Below, piece after piece: positions 7,424 through 14,877 of a stretch of DNA of 64,000 nucleotides. The stretch comes from Hufsiella ginkgonis. Its GTDB lineage: Bacteria > Bacteroidota > Bacteroidia > Sphingobacteriales > Sphingobacteriaceae. The stretch is taken from NCBI RefSeq assembly GCF_009834915.1, contig NZ_WVHS01000004.1:310001-374000 (forward strand). Direction: 5' to 3'. The notes below the pieces were generated by a model. The model saw only the letters and a program-made list of their open reading frames with translations, ran no database searches and was not told where the DNA came from. Position 1 is the first letter of the stretch. The number at the start of each line of letters is the position of its first letter. The position numbers and the translations under genes are program-made.

Positions 7424-8863
7424 TTATGATTGTCCGGCGACGGTTAGCTCCAGCAGCGCCACGTTCTCCACATGCTGCGTATGCGGGAACATGTCTACGG
7501 GGCGAATCCTGGTCACGGTATATTTTTCTTTTAACAGTGCAATATCACGCGCTTGTGTCGCCGCGTTGCAGCTCACGTACACGATTTTCGCCGCGGCGAT
7601 CCCGAGCAGGCGCGCTACCACCTCCGGGTGCATGCCCGCCCTTGGCGGATCGGTGATCACCACATCAGGGCGACCTTGTTCCTGCACAAATTGAGGGGTT
7701 AGGATGTCTTTCATGTCGCCGGCGAAGAACCGCGTATTCTTTATGCCGTTGATCGCCGAATTTACATAAGCATCTTCGATAGCCGAGGGTACGTATTCAA
7801 CGCCGATCACCTCCTTCACCCCGCGCGCAACAAAATTGGCAATCGTGCCCGCGCCGGTATAGAGATCGTACACGCGTTCGTGGCCTTTAAGCCCGGCAAA
7901 TTCTTTCGTGATACGATACAATTCATTGGCCTGCACGGAATTCGTCTGGTAAAAGGATTTTGCGCCGATCTTAAAACGCAGCGGGGTTTCACCGGGAATC
8001 CCTGAATGCATTTCCTCGAAGATATGATCGCGACCCCGGAAGGTGCGGATCTCCTGGTCGAAGATGGTATCGTTCTTTTTCTGGTTAATGATGTACAGCA
8101 GGGAGGTGATCCCCGGGAAACGTCCGGCGACGAAACCCATCAGGCTTTCAACCTGCTCTTCCGCCGGGTAGGCGAATACGACAATGACCATGAGCTCGCC
8201 AGTAGAAGAGCTGCGTACGATGAGGTTACGCAAAGCGCCTTCGTGATTGCGGAGATCGTAAAACGATATGTTCTCCCGCAGCGCAAAGCCGCGGATCTCG
8301 TTCCGTATGGCGTTGGAAGGATCAGCTTGCAGGTGGCATTCGCGGATATCGAGGATCTTATCGAACCGGAGCGGTACGTGAAACCCCAGTGCAGGGCCGC
8401 CCGGTGCATTGTTGGTCACATCTTCCTGCGTGAGCCAGCGTTTATCTGAAAAGGTAAATTCAAGCTTGTTCCGGTAAAACCGGGTATTGACCGACGGCAG
8501 GATGGATTCGCATTGAGAAACGTCTACTCTGGCAAGACGCTGCAACGCATCGGTGACACTTTTTTGCTTAAACCTCAACTGTGCCTCATAGGTCATGTGC
8601 TGCCATTTACAACCGCCGCAAACCCCGAAATGGATACAAAACGCCTGCGTCCGGTGCGAAGAGAACTTTACCACGCTGTGAATGCGCGCCTCGAGAAATT
8701 TCTTCTTCTTGCGCATCACCTCCACGTTGACCACATCACCGGGAACACCTTTGTCGATGAAGATCACCAGATCGCCGTCTTTACCTACTCCTTTTCCTTC
8801 TTCGGCAATATCAATTACCTCAACTTGCTCTACGATCTTCCTCCCGGACTGGTTTGCTCTCAT
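7424..8863 (-). CDS. rlmD: 23S rRNA (uracil-C5)-methyltransferase, RlmD/TrmA family
   Basis: 479 aa from ATG 8863. An N-terminal TRAM-like domain (about 8-65) is followed by an iron-sulfur cluster segment with Cys76, Cys82 and Cys85 (FCIHFGVCGGCKWQ) and a SAM-dependent methyltransferase domain with VYDLYTGAGTIANFVA, DPPRAGMHP and the catalytic cysteine in VYVSCNAATQARD. It methylates U1939 or U747-type positions in 23S rRNA; which one cannot be fixed by eye. A TTG at 8872 would add three residues. Its 5' end overlaps a small ORF (8820-8954) in another frame. Confidence 0.93.
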   Translation of the reverse strand: MRANQSGRKIVEQVEVIDIAEEGKGVGKDGDLVIFIDKGVPGDVVNVEVMRKKKKFLEARIHSVVKFSSHRTQAFCIHFGVCGGCKWQHMTYEAQLRFKQKSVTDALQRLARVDVSQCESILPSVNTRFYRNKLEFTFSDKRWLTQEDVTNNAPGGPALGFHVPLRFDKILDIRECHLQADPSNAIRNEIRGFALRENISFYDLRNHEGALRNLIVRSSSTGELMVIVVFAYPAEEQVESLMGFVAGRFPGITSLLYIINQKKNDTIFDQEIRTFRGRDHIFEEMHSGIPGETPLRFKIGAKSFYQTNSVQANELYRITKEFAGLKGHERVYDLYTGAGTIANFVARGVKEVIGVEYVPSAIEDAYVNSAINGIKNTRFFAGDMKDILTPQFVQEQGRPDVVITDPPRAGMHPEVVARLLGIAAAKIVYVSCNAATQARDIALLKEKYTVTRIRPVDMFPHTQHVENVALLELTVAGQS

Positions 8864-8954
8864 GGGAGGCAAAAATAAGAAAATCTAGTTCTTCTATCTC
8901 AAAAGAAAACTCCTCGTCGATAAGCGCTGAAAATTCCATTATCTCCCGACTCAT
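8820..8954 (-). CDS. Possible 44-aa leader ORF overlapping the rlmD start
   Basis: ATG at 8954, TGA at 8822-8820. The peptide starts MSREIMEFSALIDEEFSF and is strongly acidic with a hydrophobic patch, ending REEDRRAS. It is the first ORF after a near-consensus promoter (8983-9013) and runs 44 nt into rlmD in a different frame, so ribosomes finishing it pass over the rlmD start. No known family. It may be a regulatory upstream ORF, a small protein, or chance. Confidence 0.35.
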   Translation of the reverse strand: MSREIMEFSALIDEEFSFEIEELDFLIFASHESKPVREEDRRAS

Positions 8955-8982
8955 AATAGTAAAATTAAGGGACTATTTATTC

Positions 8983-9013
8983 CAAAAATACACTTTTTGT
9001 ACTAGAAACCAAA
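8983..9013 (-). promoter_or_regulatory. Strong promoter upstream of rlmD
   Basis: Minus strand: TTTG (9013-9010), exactly 19 nt, TATTTTTG (8990-8983). This is among the best matches to the Bacteroidota consensus in the window. The predicted leader to rlmD is about 115 nt and contains the small ORF at 8820-8954. Confidence 0.7.
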
Positions 9014-9046
9014 TCGGTATAGTGAAATAAAAAATCACTTTTACGC

Positions 9047-10420
9047 TTACCAGCCGAGCTCTGTTTTCCTGGCAAAGTACATCAGCAGGGCAACGATGAC
9101 AAACAGGCCGATGCTTCCCACCATTAACGCGAAGTCTTCCAACTGGATGATCACGTAAATAAACCCATAAAAGGTGCTGAGGATCCCGGTATAGAGGAAC
9201 GAAATATCGCGCTTACGAATGAGCGATGCCACGAAACTGCTTACCAGGATAATGGTTGCGGACGAGGCGATGAGATAAGCCCAGTTAAAGCCGGTCTTCT
9301 CGGCAAACGAAAGCAACAGTACGTAATAAATCGTCATGGCCGCTCCCACCAGGATATAATGAAGCAGGTGAATGCGATGTTTGCGGATGAGCTCGGTAAA
9401 AAACAGGGAAAGGAAGGTAAGCAGGATGATCAGGATCGCGTACTTAGAGGTGCGCATGGTTTTCTGATATTGGTCTACAGGCAGCAGCAGCGACACCCCG
9501 AAGACCGCATCGTCTGATTCTGTTTTCATATCGGTATCAGGCAATGCAGGCGCCGGCAGTGCAAACCTGTACCGGTTGCCCTTCCATTGTTGCGGGCATA
9601 TGCGGTTGTACCCGATCAGCTTCCATTCTCCCTGGAAAGAGTTGGCCGTTGTATGCTGCTTATCAGGCAAATATCTTCCTTCAAACTTGGGCGTGCCCCA
9701 GTCGCCTTCCAACTTCACGGTAGTGGTTTTGCCAAGATGCAAGAAAGACAGGTTCTGACTCCCGTTCAGCTGCAGGTCGAATTCAAAATCTACCTTCCCG
9801 GTAGGGCTATCTGTCAGTCCCGGCAAAACGGAGAGCGATTTCTGGAAAAGCTGTGTCTCATAATCCGGTTCCGCGACATGTTTGCCCGCGCCAAACCTGA
9901 TCACCGGGTAGTTCTTTAATCCCTTAATATCGGCAAGCCCGATAATTACCCTTGCCTTATCCCATTTAAGATCGGCCGGGTTAATGTCGGGATGCCGTAC
10001 ATCGCCAGGATCGAAATTCCCAGATACGTTGATGCCCGACCGGTAAACAACGGACTCGAAAATGCCGCGTTCCCGCTTCTCCGCCGATAATTTACCGGTG
10101 ACGTTCAGCTTTTCAGGCATTACATAAAGCATCCCCTCCTTTTGGGTCATCTTTAGCGAATCGGCGGTCTTTGTTTCCTCTTTCTCAACATAGCGGTAAG
10201 GCACGGCCAGCACCGGGCCTCCTACCAGCTGCGCGCCAGCCCAACTCCCGGAAATTTCATTGATCACCGTTGCCTGCCGCTCCTGCCGTTCCCGGATCAG
10301 GCTTTGGATAGCGTTGGAAGGGATAAGCAGCAATAGGGCCAGTACTACCACGAGAAAAAGCTTTAGAAGAACCGATTCATGGAGCCGGCTAACGGGTGAT
10401 TGTGTGGGGGTTTCGTTCAT
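9047..10420 (-). CDS. creD: CreD-family inner-membrane protein
   Basis: 457 aa from ATG 10420 (a TTG two codons upstream is less likely). One N-terminal membrane helix (about 18-40) precedes a large periplasmic domain with the family signature RQERQATVINEISGSWAG and GGPVLAVPY; five or six helices fill the C-terminal third (about 325-455). CreD proteins affect envelope integrity and colicin/beta-lactam response in Enterobacteria; the biochemical role is unknown. Here it is the third gene of a unit with a membrane protein and a winged-helix regulator, the usual Bacteroidota arrangement, rather than with creBC. Confidence 0.9.
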   Translation of the reverse strand: MNETPTQSPVSRLHESVLLKLFLVVVLALLLLIPSNAIQSLIRERQERQATVINEISGSWAGAQLVGGPVLAVPYRYVEKEETKTADSLKMTQKEGMLYVMPEKLNVTGKLSAEKRERGIFESVVYRSGINVSGNFDPGDVRHPDINPADLKWDKARVIIGLADIKGLKNYPVIRFGAGKHVAEPDYETQLFQKSLSVLPGLTDSPTGKVDFEFDLQLNGSQNLSFLHLGKTTTVKLEGDWGTPKFEGRYLPDKQHTTANSFQGEWKLIGYNRICPQQWKGNRYRFALPAPALPDTDMKTESDDAVFGVSLLLPVDQYQKTMRTSKYAILIILLTFLSLFFTELIRKHRIHLLHYILVGAAMTIYYVLLLSFAEKTGFNWAYLIASSATIILVSSFVASLIRKRDISFLYTGILSTFYGFIYVIIQLEDFALMVGSIGLFVIVALLMYFARKTELGW

Positions 10421-10479
10421 GATCAAGATATATTAAATTATAAAAGTTCTTTGAATTTCAAAGTGAAAATATAAAAAAA

Positions 10480-10785
10480 TTATCCTTTTTGCTGGCTTCG
10501 AATTAAATTTTCAAGTGCTTGCAAATGGTTTGTAAAGGCCGTGAGACCTTTTTTTGTGGCGACGTAACGGGTATTGGGTTTTCTTCCCAGGAAGGATTTG
10601 TTGACCTGTATGTATTCCTCTTTTTCGAGCCCCTTAAGGTGGGAGGCCAGGTTGCCGTCTGTCACTTCCAGCAATTCCTTAAGCGAATTAAAATCATAGC
10701 TTTCGTTGGCGGCAAGCACGCTCATGATCTGGAGCCTGATCCGATTCTCGAAGGCCTTATCAAAATGTTCGAATGCTGATCTCAC
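10480..10785 (-). CDS. Winged-helix transcriptional regulator
   Basis: 101 aa, a single winged-helix DNA-binding domain of the ArsR/MarR-like HTH_27 type: RIRLQIMSVLAANESYDFNS (first helices), LKELLEVTDGNLASHLKGLE (recognition helix) and a wing with GRKPNTRYVATKKG. It has no ligand domain. The start is GTG at 10785, which overlaps the stop of the membrane protein gene (GTGA), so synthesis of the two is coupled. It likely regulates its own operon including creD; that is inferred from position. Confidence 0.88.
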   Translation of the reverse strand: MRSAFEHFDKAFENRIRLQIMSVLAANESYDFNSLKELLEVTDGNLASHLKGLEKEEYIQVNKSFLGRKPNTRYVATKKGLTAFTNHLQALENLIRSQQKG

Positions 10786-11408
10786 CGGTCGTATTTATAG
10801 TACATCATGATGCCGTACACAATATGCAGTACGCCAAAACCCGCTGCCCAGAAGAAAAGCCCGTAACCCGGGAAGAGGGCAGCGAATAATCCGAGCACAA
10901 GTTCACAAATTCCCAGCCATTTTACATCGCCAACCGTAAAATGACTGCCATTTATCAGTGCCAATCCATAAAAGATGAGGCAGGCAGGCGCAATCAGGCC
11001 AAAATAGGACCTGAAGATCATGATCAGGATAAAGAGACCTCCCGTGATCAGCGGGATAAGCATGTTAATCATCAGGCTCCGGCTGGAGGGATTCCAGAAG
11101 CGCTGTCCTTTCTTTTTGGCATTCCGTACAGTAAGCCAGATACCATTCACCAAGGCGAATAAAACGACGCCCAGGGCCACCAACAGCAGTCTTGTGATCA
11201 CCTTTTCGGTACTCTCCGTATCGCCTGGGTTATAAGAATACCTTCCGGGAAAGGCGGCGTAAACCACCTGGTACGAGATACCGGCGCCGATCAGCGCGTA
11301 AATCCCCGCCATCACACCCGATAACCCGCTCAGGGATATGAATTTCGTTGACCGCTCCATCAGCTGGCGGATGGAAGTGATCTCCTTGTCCAGGTTGTTT
11401 TCTTTCAT
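10782..11408 (-). CDS. Multispanning membrane protein of the CreD operon
   Basis: 208 aa from ATG 11408; a TTG at 11429 could add seven residues but has no support. After a polar N-terminus (MKENNLDKEITSIRQLMERS) there are six hydrophobic helices (about 26-47, 70-92, 110-128, 130-150, 160-180, 182-200). Function unknown. It leads the three-gene unit with the winged-helix regulator and CreD and might be the sensor part of that unit, but no sensory motif is visible. Confidence 0.8.
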   Translation of the reverse strand: MKENNLDKEITSIRQLMERSTKFISLSGLSGVMAGIYALIGAGISYQVVYAAFPGRYSYNPGDTESTEKVITRLLLVALGVVLFALVNGIWLTVRNAKKKGQRFWNPSSRSLMINMLIPLITGGLFILIMIFRSYFGLIAPACLIFYGLALINGSHFTVGDVKWLGICELVLGLFAALFPGYGLFFWAAGFGVLHIVYGIMMYYKYDR

Positions 11409-11493
11409 GTAAAGTACTTTGATCAGCAAAGCAACGGGATTGTCGTCAGAATAACAAGTTTTTTATAAAAAAAGCGTGTGCTCATCATCAACG

Positions 11494-12075
11494 TCAGGGT
11501 TTTAATGCCGCTTTCACCAGGTAAGGTAAGAGTTCTTTCTGGAAGGAAACGAAGTTCTTGCGCACATCCGAGTCGCTTACCGAAATAAACGCGAACGAAA
11601 AGATGATGCTTTTACTGGCCTTGATCAGGAAACCCAGTCTTGCCGGGAAAGTTTGATCTGACTGCGACAGGTGAATATCGGTGAATGAACGGATCAGGAG
11701 CTTCTCCAGGTCGTCTGAAAGGATCTTGAGAAATTCCTGCGCATTAGCGGATTCGCGGATGAACTCCCAGCCGATAAATTCGTTGCAAATGGTATACGAA
11801 ATGCGGCTGGTCTTAAGGATCAGGCTGCTTAAATATTGTTCTTCGCCTGATTCTTCGGGCACGCTGTGAATAAGTTCGTCGACGCTTACCCGGATATAAT
11901 CCATCAGGATCGTATGCAGCAGCACTTCTTTACTATCAAAATACTTGTAAATAGTGGCTTTAGCGATCTTGGCTTTTTTTGCGATCTGGTTAACACTGGT
12001 TTTGTGATAACCGTATTTGCGGAACAGGTCCTGCGATGCACGTTTAATGGCTTCCTTTATTTTTTCAACTTCCAT
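11494..12075 (-). CDS. TetR/AcrR-family transcriptional regulator
   Basis: 193 aa. The N-terminal helix-turn-helix is typical: LFRKYGYHKTSVNQIAKKAK followed by IAKATIYKYFDSKEVLLHTI. The C-terminal ligand-binding domain is all-helical and not recognisable. It starts 1 nt after the stop of the Rieske-like lipoprotein gene and so is probably the last gene of kbl-pheS-lipoprotein-tetR. Target and inducer unknown. Confidence 0.92.
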   Translation of the reverse strand: MEVEKIKEAIKRASQDLFRKYGYHKTSVNQIAKKAKIAKATIYKYFDSKEVLLHTILMDYIRVSVDELIHSVPEESGEEQYLSSLILKTSRISYTICNEFIGWEFIRESANAQEFLKILSDDLEKLLIRSFTDIHLSQSDQTFPARLGFLIKASKSIIFSFAFISVSDSDVRKNFVSFQKELLPYLVKAALKP

Positions 12076-12076
12076 G

Positions 12077-12514
12077 CTAATTTGAAACCACTAGTTCTGC
12101 ATTGTTAATAAACACCGTATACGCTCTTAACGACCGTTTCCCTGGAGCCTTGGTGGGCGTACCGTCATATAACGAAAACTTCGCTCCGCTGCATGGATCG
12201 GTGGCCTCGAGGCCGGAATCGTCGACCGTAAGCGCACACTTCTTCAATGGGTTCACGGTGCTGCAACGATCGTATACGGCATAGGAATCGCCCACTTTAT
12301 GAATAATGATCAACCCCGCGACGCCATGACCGTTTACCAGCAGCACCCCGTTCTTGTTCTGGACCTGGAATTGCTGCAGCGGGATCCGGTAGTTAACCGG
12401 CACATTGGGTACCTGGCCTTCTTTATCGCCGGTACATGCGGCAACCGACAGGCTGCTTAGCACCATCAACATCATTACCCGTTTCACGTTGATCGCCAGA
12501 TACTTTACGCCCAT
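12077..12514 (-). CDS. Lipoprotein with a degenerate Rieske-like domain
   Basis: 145 aa from ATG 12514 (a TTG at 12529 is the only longer option). A type II signal peptide ends in the lipobox SVAAC (Cys27). The rest follows the layout of a small Rieske protein: a strand-rich start, then YDRCSTVNPLKKC, a spacer, DPCSGAKFSLYDGTPTKAPG and RAYTVFINNAELVV. In true Rieske domains the first and second motifs are CxH and CPCHGS; here both ligand histidines are absent, leaving Cys84, Cys93 and Cys108. A 2Fe-2S cluster of Rieske type is therefore unlikely. Similar Bacteroidota proteins are sometimes annotated as Rieske. Lies between pheS (19-nt gap) and tetR. Confidence 0.75.
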   Translation of the reverse strand: MGVKYLAINVKRVMMLMVLSSLSVAACTGDKEGQVPNVPVNYRIPLQQFQVQNKNGVLLVNGHGVAGLIIIHKVGDSYAVYDRCSTVNPLKKCALTVDDSGLEATDPCSGAKFSLYDGTPTKAPGKRSLRAYTVFINNAELVVSN

Positions 12515-12533
12515 GCCCTTATCATTCAATTAT

Positions 12534-13565
12534 TTACACGATCTCCGTTCCGAACTGTTTCAGGAACCTGACGTCGTTCTCAGAAAAAAGCCTGAGGTCA
12601 CGGATCTCGTATTTCAGGTTGGTGATCCTCTCGATGCCCATTCCAAATGCGAAACCGGTATATACGTTGCTGTCTATGCCGCAATTTTCGAGCACGTTGG
12701 GATCTACCATGCCACAGCCAAGTATCTCCACCCAACCGCTGTATTTACACATCTGGCACCCGGCGCCTTTGCAGATACTGCAGGAAACATCCATTTCGGC
12801 AGAAGGTTCGGTAAAAGGAAAATATGACGGCCTGAAGCGCACTTTTGTTCCCTCGCCATACAACTCCTGCACAAAATAATATAATGTTTGCTTAAGGTCG
12901 GCAAACGAAACGTTTTCGTCGACATATAATCCCTCCACCTGGTGGAAAAAACAATGCGCACGGGCCGAGATCGCTTCATTACGGTATACCCTGCCCGGCA
13001 TAATGGCACGGAACGGCGGTTTACCGCTTTCCATCATGCGTACCTGTACAGAAGATGTATGCGTGCGCAGCGCGATGTCGTTCCCGCCTTTACGGATAAA
13101 GAACGTATCCTGCATATCCCTGGCCGGGTGTTCCAGCGGGAAATTCAACGCGGTAAAGTTATGCCAGTCGTCCTCTATCTCCGGCCCTTCCGCAACGGTA
13201 AAGCCGAGTTTCTTAAAAATTTCGACGATCTCCTTACGCACAAGCTGCAGCGGGTGGCGGGCCCCTTCCACCAGGCTTTCGCCGGGGAGGGTAAGGTCAG
13301 GCAGATCCGTTTGTGCAGGGCCACCGGTCTCCGACCGTTCTTTTACCGCCTGGTACTTCTCCTCGGCCAATTTTTTAAACTCGTTGAGTACCTTTCCCAG
13401 GCTGCGTTTCTCTTCCGGCGTAGCCGATTTAAACTCATCAAAAAGATCCTTGATCAGGCCTCTGGTGCCTAAATATTTGATGCGGAAGGCCTCCACGGCG
13501 GCGGCATCCCCGCCCGGGAAAACGTTGATCTCTTCGGTATATTGATTGATCTTTTCTTGTATCAT
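12534..13565 (-). CDS. pheS: Phenylalanyl-tRNA synthetase alpha subunit
   Basis: 343 aa from ATG 13565. Class II synthetase motifs are all present: RHPLQLVRKEIVEIFKKLGF, ARDMQDTFFI, LRTHTSSVQVRMM (motif 2 region), FRPSYFPFTEPSAEMDV and the motif 3 segment FAFGMGIERI. The N-terminal coiled coil is at about 1-85. A GTG at 13568 directly before the ATG would add one residue and touches the kbl stop. pheT is not adjacent, as is common in this phylum. Confidence 0.97.
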   Translation of the reverse strand: MIQEKINQYTEEINVFPGGDAAAVEAFRIKYLGTRGLIKDLFDEFKSATPEEKRSLGKVLNEFKKLAEEKYQAVKERSETGGPAQTDLPDLTLPGESLVEGARHPLQLVRKEIVEIFKKLGFTVAEGPEIEDDWHNFTALNFPLEHPARDMQDTFFIRKGGNDIALRTHTSSVQVRMMESGKPPFRAIMPGRVYRNEAISARAHCFFHQVEGLYVDENVSFADLKQTLYYFVQELYGEGTKVRFRPSYFPFTEPSAEMDVSCSICKGAGCQMCKYSGWVEILGCGMVDPNVLENCGIDSNVYTGFAFGMGIERITNLKYEIRDLRLFSENDVRFLKQFGTEIV

Positions 13566-13567
13566 CA

Positions 13568-14758
13568 CTATTTTATAACTCCCAGCTCTTTTCCGACTTT
13601 AATAAATGCGGTCACCGCTTTCTCCAGGTGCTCCTGCTCATGGGCCGCGGAAAGCTGTACCCTGATCCTTGCTTTCCCCCTGGGCACCACGGGGTAGTAA
13701 AACCCGATCACGTAAATACCTTCTTCCAGCATTTTGGCGGCAAAATCCTGCGCCAGGCGCGCGTCATATAACATCACCGGTACGATGGGATGCACACCGG
13801 GTTTAATATCGAATCCGGCTTCGGTCATTTTTGTTCTGAAGAACGTGGTATTTTGTTCCAGCTTATCCCGCAGCTGCGTGGTTTCGCTCAGCATTTTTAA
13901 CACGGCGATGGATGCGCCGGTGATCGACGGCGCAAGCGTATTGGAAAACAGGTAAGGGCGCGACCGCTGGCGGAGCATATCGATGATCTCCTTCTTACCC
14001 GAGGTGAATCCGCCCGATGCGCCGCCCAGCGCCTTTCCAAGCGTCCCGGTAATGATGTCGATCCGGTCCGTCACGCCGCAATGCTCGTGGGTACCCCTGC
14101 CCGTACGTCCCATAAAACCGGAGCAATGCGATTCGTCGATCATCACCAGGGCTTGGTACTTATCGGCCAGGTCGCAGATCTTATCCAGCTGTGCGATGGT
14201 GCCATCCATAGAAAACGCCCCGTCGGTAACGATGACCCGGTGACGCAAATGCTTGCTGGCGGTCAGCTGCTCTTCGAGCGATGCCATGTCATTGTGCAGG
14301 TACCTGAACCGCTGCGCTTTACACAGGCGCACGCCATCAATGATCGAGGCATGGTTCAGCTCATCGGAAATGATGGCGTCCTGGTCGTTAAACAGCGGCT
14401 CGAAAACGCCGCCGTTTGCATCGAACGCAGCGGCATACAATATCGTGTCTTCCGTTCCCAGAAACAGCGACAGTTGCTTTTCGAGCTCCTTGTGGATATC
14501 CTGCGTCCCGCAGATAAAACGCACGGACGACATGCCATAACCGTGACTGTCTATCGCTTCCTTCGCGGCGGCGATCACCGCCGGGTGAGAAGAAAGCCCG
14601 AGGTAGTTATTCGCGCAGAAATTGATCACTTCAGCTCCGCCCTGAACGGTAATGGTCGCACCTTGCGGCGAGGTGATCACCCTTTCCCGCTTATATAATC
14701 CTGCTTTTTCAATTTCAGCAAGTTCTTCTTCCAAAACCGGCTTTAGTGTATCGTACAT
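13568..14758 (-). CDS. kbl: Glycine C-acetyltransferase (2-amino-3-ketobutyrate CoA ligase)
   Basis: 396 aa from ATG 14758, the usual length; an upstream extension of 17 residues is not family-like. A PLP-dependent alpha-oxoamine synthase: [13 protein letters not shown] near the N-terminus, [15 protein letters not shown] with the PLP-binding Asp, and the Schiff-base lysine in [14 protein letters not shown]. It converts 2-amino-3-oxobutyrate plus CoA to glycine and acetyl-CoA in threonine breakdown. Threonine dehydrogenase is not in the window. The stop touches the pheS start, so the two are one transcript. Confidence 0.93.
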   Translation of the reverse strand: MYDTLKPVLEEELAEIEKAGLYKRERVITSPQGATITVQGGAEVINFCANNYLGLSSHPAVIAAAKEAIDSHGYGMSSVRFICGTQDIHKELEKQLSLFLGTEDTILYAAAFDANGGVFEPLFNDQDAIISDELNHASIIDGVRLCKAQRFRYLHNDMASLEEQLTASKHLRHRVIVTDGAFSMDGTIAQLDKICDLADKYQALVMIDESHCSGFMGRTGRGTHEHCGVTDRIDIITGTLGKALGGASGGFTSGKKEIIDMLRQRSRPYLFSNTLAPSITGASIAVLKMLSETTQLRDKLEQNTTFFRTKMTEAGFDIKPGVHPIVPVMLYDARLAQDFAAKMLEEGIYVIGFYYPVVPRGKARIRVQLSAAHEQEHLEKAVTAFIKVGKELGVIK

Positions 14759-14877
14759 ATCTTTAGGCGTTGTGCTTTTTCGTGAAACGCGTAAAATTAT
14801 AAAATACATTGTTAAATTGACCGTTTAACGCCTGATTAATAAAACCTTTTCCTTCAATAAGCGATTATCCTACCCTG

